From the NCBI GenBank assembly GCA_029255685.2, contig CM055318.2:12591001-12655000 (forward strand): 64,000 nt of DNA, read 5' to 3'. Positions 47,141 to 59,369 of this stretch are shown here, in pieces. A model generated the notes under the pieces. That model was not told the DNA's origin. It did no database searches and worked only from the letters and a program-made list of their open reading frames with translations. The first letter of the stretch is position 1. Each line of letters starts with the position of its first letter. Origin of the DNA: Silene conica. Taxonomy: Eukaryota > Streptophyta > Magnoliopsida > Caryophyllales > Caryophyllaceae. The translations under genes were made by a program, and so were the position numbers.

Positions 47141-47398
47141 CGCAATAACGCTGTTCTTTTATATGTAATTATCCCATTTTATATCCTAGATTCACCACTA
47201 GAAGAGACACCATCTATATTTCCTTTATAAGAAGAGTGTCCTACTTAATGAGAATTTGTGATTGGATAATAATTTAGTTATTCCCATTTCCAACCAACCG
47301 TCTCCCAAACACCCAACAAAAAATAGCGCCAAACCCCTAAAGACACAAAGAAAGAAATTAGGGTTTTTGATTTGGGTGGCGTGGTAAATTTTATCAGT

Positions 47399-50300
47399 AT
47401 GAAATCCAATAACAAGAAGAAAATCAACAAAAATTCTCAACAAAACAACAACAATGGCGACAAACCCAGAAGAATAACACGATCCTCTAACAAAAAAAGT
47501 GTTGATATTATTAGAGAAAATCAACCTCTTAAATTTCGCCAACTTAACAACCAACAGGATGAACAACATCAAAATGATGAACAGCATCAAGTTCAATCGG
47601 ATAATGAGGGAGATTGGGAAGATGGGTCACTTAATCCTTCTACATTTTCTCCTAAAAATCATGTTAATTATGTTGATAAAGTTAATGATATTGTTAATCA
47701 AATTAACGGAGTTACTGTTGAATTTGATGCTTTGCCGGAATCGTCTTCGAAGAAGAAGCGTGTTCGACGGGCCACTGCTGAAGATAAGGTGAAATTTAAG
47801 TTTACCCAGATAAAAAGTTGCAATCCTTTTTTGTTCATTGATGTTTGAAGTGAAAAAAATGGTGCATTTGTGTGGCTTTTTTGGGTGGGTGGTGCTGAAA
47901 TTTTCAGGAATTTCCAATTTTTTTTATTTGGTTTATGTTTTGAAGTGAAGAAATGGTAATTTTGTGTGAGTTTTTGGTGGGTGATCCTGGAATTTACAGG
48001 AAGTCTCAATTTTTTTTCTATCTAATTTATGTTTTGAGGTGAAAAAATGGTAAATTTGTCTGTTTTTTTGTAGATTATACTTGGATTTGTAGGAAGTATG
48101 TGATATTTTTATTTAATTTGTGTTTTGAAGTGAGTAAATGGTATTGTTGTGCGATATTTTGATGGGTTCTGCTTAAATTTGCAGGAAGTTGCGGAGTTAG
48201 TCCATAGGGTTCATTTGCTTTGCTTGATTGCTAGGGGGAGGTTCATTGATGCTGCTTGTGATGACCCTCTTATACAGGTGGGTTTCTTAATACTACTACT
48301 TTTGGTTTAATGTTTTGTTTGTGTAGTAGTGAATTACTGCCACAAAAATTGTATTCTTGCTACTCTTGTCTTATGAAATGTTTTGATGAGTTGATTTTTT
48401 TGTGGCCATGTTTGATTGTTGTTGTACTTCAGTGATATGAAAGGCTTATAGCTGGGTCGGTGAATTTTGTAGTATAAGGACAGTAATAGCATCAATCAAA
48501 TGTGATTTCATCCATGATGGCCTTACCTAGTAACTGTAGGATGAAGTAATTGGCAGCTTGCAAAGAACATCCCTTGTTGTGAGATGTTTAGGAGAAGCCA
48601 TATTTTGAAGGTTGCCAAGTTGGGCTTAATAGGTGGTTAAAGTGCCAATCTTTTTGCAATGTCCTCTGTGATCCTTTGTTTGGATGGGGAAATTGGGAGG
48701 AAAGTGAAATGAAGGGCAACAATTCCTTTGTACGGCTAGCCTAATTGAGTTCAAGGGAAAGGAGGGGTTGGGGAAATGGCTGCAAAAAAGCCCTTCCAAC
48801 ATAGTACTATTTGGAAGGAAAATGACATCACTGAAACTCCTTTCTCCCCGCCCTTTTTATTCATTAGTAGTGTCCAAACAAAGGGTAATGGTTGAGGACT
48901 TGTGTTTTTGTGCACTTGTTTGATGGATTACCTATATTTCCGGTTTTTCTTTTTTGCAACTTTCCCTTTACTCTGTGGTGTAGTTGCTAGTTGAAAAGCA
49001 TCCTTCTATGGATTGATGGCCAAGTAGCCCAAAAAGATCAAGGAGGGAGTTATCGAAAAAGCAAGAGTTTCTAGAGAACAATGCATGGGAGACACATTGA
49101 GGCTTATGATTATGCGCTCTTGAAATGGATAATTCTAGAAAATATTAATCACTTGGTTCCGTTTTTTAGTTTTTACTCGATTCAGAGTGTGAAATTGTGT
49201 TGAAGTGACCATGGCGTCCTTTGACATAGAAATTTTGCGGATGGTTGTAGGAATATGAGCGATATTTGGTTGTACAACCGTTTCTCGGGAAAGTCGTGAT
49301 AAGGAATAAGGTTTTTTTTATAACTTCTACCCCGTATAATCTAAATTTTACCAATTGTTACCAAAGTAATATTTCTTTAAAAACTGCGACCACTTTGCTA
49401 GTTCAAATTGAAACTAACTACCACATTAGGAAAGGAAGCAAAAAGAGAAGATCGCAGCCATCAATTTCAAATTTTCATATTAAGTTGTATTTTTACTTCC
49501 TTTCTTGCCCTTACCCCTTATATGTTCTTAGTTCATTCATGAACACCTCCATCAATTTTCAAGTTCATCAATTTTAATTCCCGTACCCTCTCTTTCTACT
49601 CCATTATTCTGATTTTCATTTCTTATTTCGTCTTTTATTTTGAAATTCAGGTAATTATTCTATCACTTCTTTAGGAAATCAAAAAGGCTTTAAGAATATA
49701 ACAATAAGACAGAGATGCTATCTAATAAACAATGTGGTTAAAACAATGAAATTAAAAACAATGACATTACAATAAGAAAGGTGAAATCCAGCAAACACTG
49801 AAATTAGAAACGACTAACTGCAAAAGGGGGGAATTTGGGGAAGAAGTTTAAAAAGTGCCTAGGATTGGAACCCATTGGGGATTTAGAATAAATGTAAACC
49901 CTAATCTGGGATTCAATTTGAGGAAGAAGTTTAAAAGATTGAGATGATTTTCAAATTCCCCAATTTTCCCCAATTTGATTGGGATGTAATTTAGGTTTAG
50001 GTTGAATGATGAGTGAAGTTAAAATTTAGGTTAAAGAGGGTATAAGCTTGGAGAAATGTATGGGTATGAGTGAGGGGAGTGTAAAATAGGGGTATTCTTG
50101 TCTTTTCATGCGCAAATAAGAGGTTTATGGTCTTGTGGTAGCAGTTTTTTAAGAAATATTACTTTGGTAGCAGTTGGTAAATTTTGGATTATACGTGGTA
50201 GCAGTTATTAAAAAATCGTAAGGAATACTTTCACCTTAGTACCCTAACCTAGAGTTTGGTATATTTCTCATATTGGTGACGTAAAGTGCAATAACACCAA

Positions 50301-53300
50301 AATTTAATCTAGAAAAACAAATAATTTGTGGTCAAACGGAATTTCCACCCACGAGATTTTTAAGCAATTAACTAGATGAAAAAATTCACAACTTTTTCAA
50401 TTAATATTTTTCAAATTTCGATGGAAAATATAAATAAAATGGTAATTTCGTATATTTTGTTTATGAATTTTTAGTTTCATATTGTTAACTAAACATAGTG
50501 ATAAAGAAGCGGTAGCGTGAAGTAGGGTATAGTAACATCAGTTACAATTAAAAAAAATGTGTGCTCCACTGAGATTTAAATCCTGTGTCCGCCCCTGCCA
50601 TGGAGGGTGCAATTTAATACTAAGCTCCCAAAGAGACTCTGCAACCATAATCAACAACTACCTGTGTTTTTCTGTTGCCAAATAATGCTTTTAGTTGAAA
50701 ATTGATGATTTTGCTTGGCTTGTTATTCTGTTTTATGTTGCATTATCTTTCCCACTATTTTCATCTTATGTTGTGGACCATTATTCCAGGCTGCGTTACT
50801 ATCACTTTTGCCATCATGCTTGCTGGACATATCCGAAGCTACTAAACTTACAATTAATTCTTTAGCTCCTCTTGTTACTTGGGTAAGTTCTTTGCTTCTT
50901 AAGTTCCAAATTTTATTGCTGCCTAAGTCATTTTACAGTAAAATGTATTTGGCTGACGCTGTTAATATTGCTTTGCAGTTCCACCAAAATTTTCACGTTA
51001 AAAGCTCAAGTAGTGCAGAAAAACCCTTTAACTCAGCTCTTGCACATGCTCTTGAAACGCAAGGAGGGAGCTCTGAAGAGGTTTCTTCCTTTTATCTGTT
51101 TATGACACACTATTTGTAATATGCTCTTTATTCCAGCTTTAATGTTGTACATTGTATGATTTGCTAAAGTTAAGATTGGAAAGTTATGCTTCCTCCTTTT
51201 CTCGTCATGTTCAAGTAATTTATAGGTTATCAACCTTCATTGGTGCTGTGTTGCAGGTTGCTGCATTGTCTGTAGCATTATTCAGAGCTCTAAATCTTAC
51301 AACAAGGTAAGCTTATGAATATGTTCAATATGATGACCGATATGTGAATAAATTGTGTACTTGTTTTTCCATGATGGCTCACTAACAATCTCCTTGAAGA
51401 TCTGATTCTCAGGTTTGTATCAATTTTGGATGTAGCTTCCTTGAAACCAGAAGCTGACACGGATGAGCCACCACATCTAGACAGAATTAAGAGGAAAGAT
51501 GTATTTTCCTCATCAACACTTATGGTTAGTAAGATGAAGGACGAAGGGACAAGTTCTAGCTCTTCTGTTATCAATGGAAATAAGGTTCACGAGACTTCAG
51601 GTATTCCTCCGTTTGAAACTAAGCTTGAAATTGTTGTAAAACATATGACTTGAAAATAAGTTTCTTTTGCTTGTAAAATTAGTAGATAATTCAACTGGCG
51701 ATCCCCAGAATAATTCAGAGGAAGATAATCATCAGAAACGGAAAGGTGACTTGGAATTTGAGATGCAATTGCAAATGGCCATGGCAGCCACATCAGTAGA
51801 AACTCCTGAAATGAAACCAGTAGAGTCTACAAGCTGCTCTCTAAGTCATCCATTGAATTCCTTGTCCCCCTTTAAAAAATTGAAACGAATTGCTGAAGAA
51901 TCTCCATCATCCTCCCATGTGATATCTACAGCAATTGGATCCAAGAAAGTAGGAGCTCCACTATACTGGGCGGAAGTCTTCTGCAATGGTGAGAACCTGA
52001 CTGGAAAGTGGGTCCACATTGATGCTGTTAATTCAATTGTTGATGGCGAGCTGAAAGTAGAGGCTTTGGCTGCTGCATGCAAGAGGTCTTTGCGATATGT
52101 TGTTGCTTTTGCAGGACATGGTGCTAAAGATGTCACTCGCAGGTCTGATTTTTCATAATGGTAATGTTTTAGTGGTATTGTCTGATTTTTTACATTCGTG
52201 ACGCTGGTTATCTTGTTGTGGTATACTTGCTTTTTTGCAATTAATTTACATCTTTTTTTTGGTTTCATGGCATGACACACATTAATAGTGAAAGTTGATT
52301 TAATGTTTCAGACTTTGTTTGCATATTTTACGATGCTTTCAGGGTTCTTGTTAGGGGGCTTTTTTTTGCCACTGTTTGTTGGTCATTGAAATTGTTATAA
52401 CATTAAAAGTGGTTGATTCTTGTAGCCATGTCATATGTACTAGTGAATTTGTTTTCCTGCACGAGCTCATGTTTTTTCCTTCTAAATTTCCTGAAAGTCT
52501 CGTGTATTAATCTTAGGAAAGGTACTTAATGAATAATGCTTTCTCCAAGATGAATTACAGCTTGTGTTTAGACATCCTTCACGGTTAGAATCCTTGACAT
52601 TTTTTTAATGAAGGTACTGTGCTAAGTGGTACCAAATATCACCAAAACGAATTGATCCAGGGTGGTGGGATGCTGTCTTATCTCCGCTGAAGGAGTTGGA
52701 GTCTCGTGCAACCGGTGGAATTCCTTCCAAGGAGGTTGTTGGTGAAGTTGGACAAACCTCCTTAACCCACGCAGTTACCTCTGGAAAGAGTAGGTTATCT
52801 GAGAAATCAAGTGTCGGTCTTGGCAAAAATAAAGAAACGTGTTCTAGTAGTTCCTCTGTTTATAGCAGAAGCATTGTTGAGGACATGGAATTAGCAACTA
52901 GGGCATTAACCGAACCTCTTCCAACCAATCAGCAGGTGTACATGAGCGCAGAGTTTGTGTTATTAGCCAATAGAGCATTGCTATGAATCTACATTGAAAT
53001 CTAATACATTTCCTTCTTTTTTCGGCAACTTGCTTGTAAATGCAGGCCTATAGAAACCATCCATTGTATATGATTGAAAAATGGCTTTCCAAATATCAGA
53101 TTTTGCACCCTAAGGGTCCATTACTTGGTTTCTGTTCGGGTCATGCAGTGTATCCTCGCACATGTGTGCAAACCCTTCACACAAAGCAAAGATGGCTCCG
53201 TGAGGGGCTGCAAGTTAGGGTAAATGAGGTTCCCTCGAAGGTAATTTTTGAAATTTTATGATATTGTGCTCTTTTTTTTTAATGATGTGAGAATGTATCC

Positions 53301-55277
53301 AAGTCTTCTGACTTCTGCCTTTTCTTTCAAATGTCTAGGTAGTGAAGAGTAGCTACAAGAATCGTAAAGGACAGGTCATCGAAGTAGAAAATTCTGCTGA
53401 AGTTGCATCTGAAGCTGATATCGCTCTTTTTGGGAAGTGGCAAACTGAAATGCTATGTTTGCCTCATGCTGTTGATGGAAAAGTTCCTAAGGTATGAGTG
53501 ATGTGTGCAATCCATTTTGATAGCTTAAGGTTAGAATAATGTTTCAACTGGGAAGTGCCAAAAGTATGAGTGTAAGACCGAGTAGTTCATGCTCACAGAG
53601 TTGCATTTCAAGTTCAAATTGAAGTGCCATTTCCTCTTCTATCCCATATCCTTTGAAACAGATACTTATGTTGGTTGGTTTCACACAGTTATCACTGCCA
53701 ACCCCCATGCTATTTGCTATTTTGATCCAAATACCCCCATAATTGACGGTGGCTGTATATAGGACTACGTGTCCCGCGAGATTTAATGATAAAATGGTTT
53801 ACATTACGTTTTCTGTATCCACTGATTAGCCCAGGCTCAACTAGGGTCAAGCACCATAATCCTCGAACTAGGCAATAGTGTGAGCTTGAATAAACCCAGG
53901 GACATCAGAAATGCTGATTAAGCTCAATCCCATTGAGCTATATCATGCTCTTATCCCCATCTTGGTTTTCTTATTCATCTCTTTTAAGAGGTTCTAAATA
54001 GATGTTAAAGTTCTAAATTTTATTTTCATCCACTTGTAGAATGAGCGTGGTCAAGTGGATGTATGGTCAGAGAAATGCCTCCCTCCAGGGACTATACATC
54101 TGCGGCTACCAAGGCTGGTTCCTGTTGCAAAGAGACTTGGGATTGATTTTGCTCCTGCTATGGTCGGATTTGAATTCCGAAATGGACGTTCAGTTCCTGT
54201 TTATGAAGGCATTGTGGTCTGTCAAGAGTTCAGAGAAACAATTCTAGAGGTAATTTACCCTTAGGTTTGATTTTGAGAAGCGGTACTTTCATTCTTTCAA
54301 TAGAGGATGTCGCCTTTTTTCCCTATTGTGATTCTTATCATCAGAGTTTGTGCAGAGTTATTTTTACGAACATGTGCATGTAATTAATGTTCCTATTGAG
54401 AGACTGTCTTATACAATGAGACCGACCCAATTTCAAATCTCCATCAATCCACTTGGACCTCAAATTAAGAAGACAAAAATCCCCCTTGTCCAAACTTCAA
54501 ACACTTCCTGACCTTTTTTTTAGGGTCATGAATTTGTAAATCTTAACCCATGACCTGAAACAATCTGCAGTTTAAAGTTATGATTTGCTTGACTCATCGT
54601 GAGAAATTTCCGGTCAAGCGAATCATGACTTGATTCATAGTGTGAGAAACAACGAGACTTGACTCATAGTGTGAGAAATTTACGAGAAATATAAATTTAA
54701 TGTAGAAAGAATTAAAAAAACTAGTCTCATTCAAATCTGTATATGACGTGAACCGCCTCATACGAGTATTTGTGTTGAGGATTTAATACTTTTACTGCCT
54801 AGCATAGTCTTGATGTGCTGAGTAGCCATCAAGAAAAATGATGTTAACAAGAAAGTTTGATGTCGCGCTGTTTGATTTGGTAACCAGGCATATACAGAAG
54901 AAGAACAAAGAAGGGAAGATGAAGAAAAGAAACGAGATGAGAGGCAGGCGATGTCACGGTGGTACCAACTTCTGTCATCTATGGTTACTCGGCAAAGGCT
55001 AAACGACATGTACATGAACAATTCGGAATCAGAAACTGCTCACAATGACTTCAAGACCGAGAGTAGATCATCTCTTAAGGACACTACAAATGTGTGTGAA
55101 AGTACACCACCCATTCAAGAGAGCACTCATAGAACTACAGTCCATGATATCAATGGAATTGACGAACAATATCATGAACATGTCTTTGTGACTGATGATG
55201 AGAGCTTTGTTGACGACAGCATGACACAATCTAAAATATGTCGTTGTGGATTGGCGATACAGGTAGAAGAGCTTTAG
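47399..55277 (+). CDS. RAD4: DNA repair protein RAD4 (XPC homologue)
   Basis: Twelve exons join in phase: 47399-47788, 48185-48277, 50790-50882, 50979-51080, 51257-51306, 51413-51600, 51686-52142, 52614-52935, 53046-53240, 53339-53491, 54040-54249 and 54888-55277, giving 880 aa (Arabidopsis RAD4: about 865). RAD4/XPC finds helix-distorting lesions and starts global nucleotide excision repair in the nucleus with RAD23 and centrin. The N-terminus is basic and Gln/Asn-rich. The transglutaminase-like fold spans roughly residues 130-465 (end: YWAEVF, KWVHIDAV, RRYCAKWY). The beta-hairpin domains follow: BHD1 about 548-608 (LPTNQQAYRNHPLY), BHD2 about 610-672, BHD3 about 675-750 (VGFEFRNGRSVPVYEGIVV). 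A charged helix and an acidic tail end the protein. The start is the ATG at 47399; no upstream in-frame ATG exists. No lesions were seen. Confidence 0.96.
48673..48885. mobile_element. MITE with CCTTTGTTTGGA ends in RAD4 intron 2
   Basis: The arms CCTTTGTTTGGATG and, from the right, CCCTTTGTTTGGACAC are inverted, with further pairing AGGAAAG / CTTTCTCC-type blocks inside. No clear target duplication was seen. The type resembles the MITE in DUF167 intron 2. Confidence 0.55.
49309..50218. mobile_element. Non-autonomous MULE in RAD4 intron 2, 910 bp
   Basis: Inverted arms of about 80-90 bases (left 49309-49395, right 50135-50218) pair at roughly 85-90 per cent, including CGTATAATC and CAAAGTAATATTTCTT. 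A perfect 9-bp duplication TAAGGAATA lies at 49300-49308 and 50219-50227, diagnostic for Mutator-type insertion. The centre has no transposase frame. Confidence 0.93.
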
Positions 55278-55344
55278 TATAGGCCTTTACTTTTTGTAGT
55301 TACGGTCTATTTGTTGTACTCTATGTTTTGGGGGACATCAGGTG

Positions 55345-55432
55345 TGTACTATAATCCTTGCACATTGTGAGAGGGGCACTATCCGTCTTCAGCTTGTGAC
55401 GGATAGTGCCCTTCTTCAATGAGAATTTGTGA
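55345..55432. repeat. Short hairpin MITE just after RAD4
   Basis: The core is a perfect 14-bp stem, GGGCACTATCCGTC at 55374-55387 and its complement at 55398-55411, with a 10-base loop. Outer arms (ACATTGTGAGAG and GAGAATTTGTG) extend the pairing imperfectly. It starts 68 bases past the RAD4 stop codon, so it probably lies in the 3' untranslated region. The GAGAATTTGT end is shared with the element at 56666-57369. Confidence 0.75.
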
Positions 55433-55701
55433 TAATCATGTAACAGGACAGTTTGTATAGTTTGTTAAATACTTGTGCAATATAAGCAATGTTTCTCTTT
55501 GTTAACAACTTTTTTCATATTTTTCAGAGAAAAGGGTTAGATCTAATAGTGTTGTGAATAAATGGAAGATTGGTGTTTTGTGGTTCTCAGACTGATGTAG
55601 AAGATCTCGTATGTAAGATGTTGGGTCCAGGAAAATTTATCTGTCTTAAAACTTAGTCAAATCAAGAGAGCAACTCATCACTAATGCCGTGGATATGTGG
55701 T

Positions 55702-55777
55702 AACCTTGTGTTTTTTCGAACTCTAAGAGGATCTGCAATAACCTTGTGTTTTTTCGAACTCTAAGAGGATCTGCAAT
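55702..55777 (+). repeat. Perfect 38-bp tandem repeat
   Basis: Units 55702-55739 and 55740-55777 are identical, each starting AACCTTGTGTTTTTTCG. This is a recent slippage or unequal-exchange product in non-coding DNA downstream of RAD4. Confidence 0.9.
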
Positions 55778-56501
55778 AGATGTTTGTCAACAAAGATTTG
55801 TTTATTTTTTAGAGGCTTGTTAACAAACCTCTTTATTGTTGGGAACGAGGGTTGAAGTTTATAAATGAAATTGATTACATATTTGTAGGATGACATGACA
55901 TATTGTAGTCCCTAAAATGTAACTAACATATGAGATAAAAAAAATGGATAATTTTTAAAATGGATTTATTAACATGAATTTTCAAAATGTTTGTTTATTG
56001 TTATATATGAATTTGTTATTGAAGAGGTTTGTTAATTTGGTACTCCTACATTTAAAGGGTTGTTTAATTGCCTTGGAAAAATATGAGAAGTCATAATTCT
56101 CATGAATTACAAAATGTAGGAAGTTGCTTACCTACTCTACCTTGTTGAGTTGAAGTTCCCATGTAATTTTCACGTTAACAATCAAACAATTTTAGCAAAT
56201 TCTCGTGAATACAGTGAAATTTATTTTTCATGAATTTGTATTCCATGTGATTTAGTAATTTATGTATCAACCAAACAACCCATTAATAAATAGTTCTCAC
56301 AATACCTAAATTATTGAAAATCGAGTTTTAAAAAAGATACATTTTATAAGGAAAATATGTTTACAATTAAGTAAATATGCTGATGATATAACAAATAATT
56401 CTCAAAACGTTAACAAAAGTGCTCAAGTAAACTTTTAAAAGAGTGGGTAGTTATGAGGTTTTAAGGGCATTAGAAATGTTCTAGAAAATCAAGGGGCATT
56501 A
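55778..56501. other. AT-rich spacer
   Basis: No gene or element end was recognised between the 38-bp repeat and the Tourist-like element. Confidence 0.4.
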
Positions 56502-56665
56502 TAAAAGCATCTCTAATGGTAAGCTAGCTACTAGCTTACCTTTGTCAACTAAAATTTTCAAGCTACAACATTTTTAAGCTAGAAACTACCACAATGACAA
56601 ACTACTAATGTTGTGACTTTGATGGACCCATATATCAACTAATTTCCACATAACCCTTTTGATTT

Positions 56666-57369
56666 ACAATAGATCTCACTTGTGATGGGTATATCCGTCA
56701 CAAGCTTGTGACTAGGGCTGTAAGTGATTTGAGCCGGCTCGTAAAGCCCTCAAAATCAGCTCAGCTCGAAATTGGTCCAAAACTAATTCTGAGCCGATTT
56801 CGAGCCTAGGTGGTCTAAATCCGAGCCAATTCCGAGCTTAGTAGAGCTGGAAATTAGAAGTTCTTTTAGGCTCGTTTTATCTATTATTTTTAGTTATTTT
56901 GTCATTTTGTAATTGTTTTTGTTCCTAATAAAATGTCATCTTAGCAATTATAATCTCATGTTTCATATATTGGCATTTTTTTAAAATATAGTATATTTTT
57001 AATTTGATTTAAAAGGTCAATAAAGTAAAGAAAATAAAGATTTAACCGAACTCGATTAGAGCTCGAGCCTAATCTGAGCTGATTCCAAGCTTTGATTTTT
57101 TCAGCTCGGATAATTCCGAGGCGATTCCGAACTCAAGTTTCAAGTTTCCGAGCTGATTCCAAGCCCACCAAAGTTCTAACTCAAATCGGCTCGGTTACAC
57201 ACTTACACCCCTACTTGTGACGGGCCAAGTATCCTCACATAACTAGATAAGACAACAAGTAGGATGCATGGGAAATCACAAATGATTTGTCTTTATCCTC
57301 CCATATGGATTTTATTTGACCCATCACAAAGCTTGTGACGGATATCAGCCGTCACAAATGAGAATTTGT
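56666..57369. mobile_element. MULE-like inverted-repeat element, middle layer
   Basis: Inverted arms of about 38 bases share TTGTGAYGG, ATATCCGTCACAAGCTTGTGAC and the ACAA..TCTCA end. The flanks TTTTGATTT and ATTTGATTT match at 8 of 9 bases, suggesting a 9-bp duplication. It interrupts the Tourist-like element and is itself interrupted by a hAT element. Confidence 0.7.
56713..57213. mobile_element. hAT MITE, 501 bp, inner layer
   Basis: The ends are TAGGGCTGTAAGTG and, from the right, TAGGGGTGTAAGTG, with a perfect 8-bp duplication CTTGTGAC at 56705-56712 and 57214-57221. GAGCTCGA- and GAGCCGATT-type words crowd both ends around an AT-rich centre, as in the 508-bp element at 10390-10897. Confidence 0.92.
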
Positions 57370-58122
57370 ATTTGATTTAATACATTTCTTATTTTACCTA
57401 AAAAATAAAAACACTCATTTTTCACGTGTGTAATTTTAGTTGGTAGATAATTTTTTTGTAGGACCATTTTAGGAACTAGTAGCTCATTTTAAGCTATTTC
57501 AAGAGATGTGTTCCAATAGTCAAACTACTTGTTTGAATTTTTTTTATTTACAAGCAAGTTTATTTATAGAAATCATTGGGGATGCTCTAAATATTTTGAA
57601 AAATTAAGGGGACCACGTAAAATTTGAAAAAAATACAAGAATACCATGTAGAATAACCTTAATTTTCAAAAAAAATTAATTAAAATAATACTCTCTCTGA
57701 GTTATAGTGTTGATTACTTTACCTTTATGCACCAAAAATAAGGAAATGATTCTAAACCACACAAAACACCATACCCCACACTGAATTGATTTTGAACCAC
57801 CAAAAATAATCACTAAACTCGCAACAAAAGAGAAATAGGAACCAACACTATAATTCGGAGTGAGTAATTATTTTATTAATTATTTCAAATCTAATATAAT
57901 ATATTTCTCCGTAAGTTTTAATAATAATAATGCTCTTGTTTAATCTTTTTTGAAAGTCCTCTTGTTTAATCTTTGACTTATAGATTAAACGGATTGAATC
58001 GAATCTTAACTCTAAAATAAACTAATATTTCAGATTTGGGTCGATCAAATCGCAGTCAAAATTGGTAGCTCTTAAACTTAAAAAAAGAGTTGAATCGACT
58101 TTCAACCTTAAAATAAACTAAT

Positions 58123-58155
58123 ACTAGATTTAATGCTCGTGCGATCCACGGGCCA
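58123..58155 (-). repeat. Possible Helitron 3' terminus
   Basis: On the minus strand a hairpin-like CCCGTGGATCGCACGAG is followed by ATTAAAT and CTAGT, the layout of a Helitron end, similar to 36671-36705. The element body was not bounded. Confidence 0.4.
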
Positions 58156-58232
58156 CCTTGTAAAATCTATTGGAATATTTTTGTTTATTGTAGTCGAATA
58201 TTTCAAACACAAGATCGAATGCTTATACTTAT

Positions 58233-58234
<2 letters not shown>

Positions 58235-58273
<39 letters not shown>
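58235..58273 (+). repeat. AAT trinucleotide microsatellite
   Basis: About 13 uninterrupted AAT units occur here, with looser AT-rich repeats on the right side up to about 58330. Confidence 0.95.
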
Positions 58274-58444
58274 TATAACAACAGCAACATAAATAGATAA
58301 ATAAATAAATAATAACAATAATTAATAAACATGTTTACATTCAAATTTTAAAGTCAATAGGAGCACAAACATAATCTTTTTTTTTTTAGGGTAAGGAGCA
58401 CAAACATAATCTTATCTATCTTTTATAACTCATAATTTATATAG

Positions 58445-58804
58445 GATTAATTGATAAGAATACTCTGAACTATGGGTGTCCTGCTCAAAATACTCCAAAC
58501 TTTATTTTAACTACCAATATAACCAACTAATGCCCTCATTTGCTTTGAATAGAATTTATTGTTTTGTTAAGTTGTTGTAGCATGTTTTAATGTTGTGATT
58601 AGGTAAATAGATTAACATAGAAGTAAAAAGAGAAAGACGGGTTAAAAAAGGGTTAGAAATTTCTTCACTTAATTAGCATGTAACAGGTCATATATTATAA
58701 TAAAAGCGAGTGAGAGCATTAGTTGGTTATATTAGTAGTTAAAATAAAGTTTTGAGTATTTTGAGCAGGACACCCATAGTTCAGAGTATTTTTATCAATT
58801 AATC
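58445..58804. mobile_element. MITE with ~90-bp terminal inverted repeats
   Basis: The arms GATTAATTGATAAGAATAC... (58445-58534) and its mirror (58715-58804) pair over about 90 bases with only a handful of mismatches, including a shared CTATGGGTGTCCTGCTCAAA. Such long arms suggest a MULE-type or foldback element, but no flanking duplication was found. Confidence 0.8.
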
Positions 58805-58894
58805 TCTCACGATATTAGATGCTAGTTTTACACACGTGCAAAAATGTATGGGCTTAATTCTATTAAATTGAAAAAATCAATAAGAAGTTGAATA

Positions 58895-59151
58895 CTCCCT
58901 CCGATCCAGACAAAAGGTAACGGTTGTTTTTTGACACTATTCATAGTCGTAGGGAATCTTTGATATTACCGTTAATCTATAACACAAAATATAGTCATGT
59001 GAGATCTTGTTTGATTTATCGTCATGAATGCTACAAGAATATAAATTTTTTATAATTTTTAATAATGTGTACCTAAAGATATTCACATTACAAAACGTGT
59101 CTCGACAACTGTGATAAAGCAACCGTTACCTTTTGTCTGGATCGGAGGGAG
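58895..59151. mobile_element. Stowaway MITE, 257 bp
   Basis: The ends CTCCCTCCGATCCAGACAAA are inverted and identical on both sides for more than 30 bases, flanked by TA at 58893-58894 and 59152-59153. This is a textbook plant Stowaway element. Confidence 0.95.
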
Positions 59152-59369
59152 TATATATTTAATAAAAGTGTGATTTTAGTACTACAGTTATACTAATGTA
59201 AAATGTAAAAATAATTTATTCGCTTAACTTTGACGTAATAAAAACAACGCATTAGCTCCACATGATAAAAACAAAAAAAAATCTTATTTAAGATGGATCA
59301 AATACATATATGCAGGATGGATAAGAAAAACAATAATATTATGCATATGAAAACTAAAATATTTTGTGC

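Larger units (their letters stand above)
56505..57587. mobile_element. Tourist-like (PIF/Harbinger) element, outer layer of a nest
   Basis: The ends AAGCATCTCTAATGG and, from the right, GAGCATCCCCAATG are flanked by TAA at 56502-56504 and 57588-57590, the 3-bp duplication typical of Tourist elements. Most of its 1083 bases belong to an inserted inverted-repeat element (56666-57369), leaving an original element of about 380 bp. It is non-coding. Confidence 0.83.

Noticed and set aside
50560-50599. A second hAT-type end, GTCCGCCCCTG, downstream of the MULE
   Set aside because: Only one terminus was found and no duplication or partner end, so no element is claimed.
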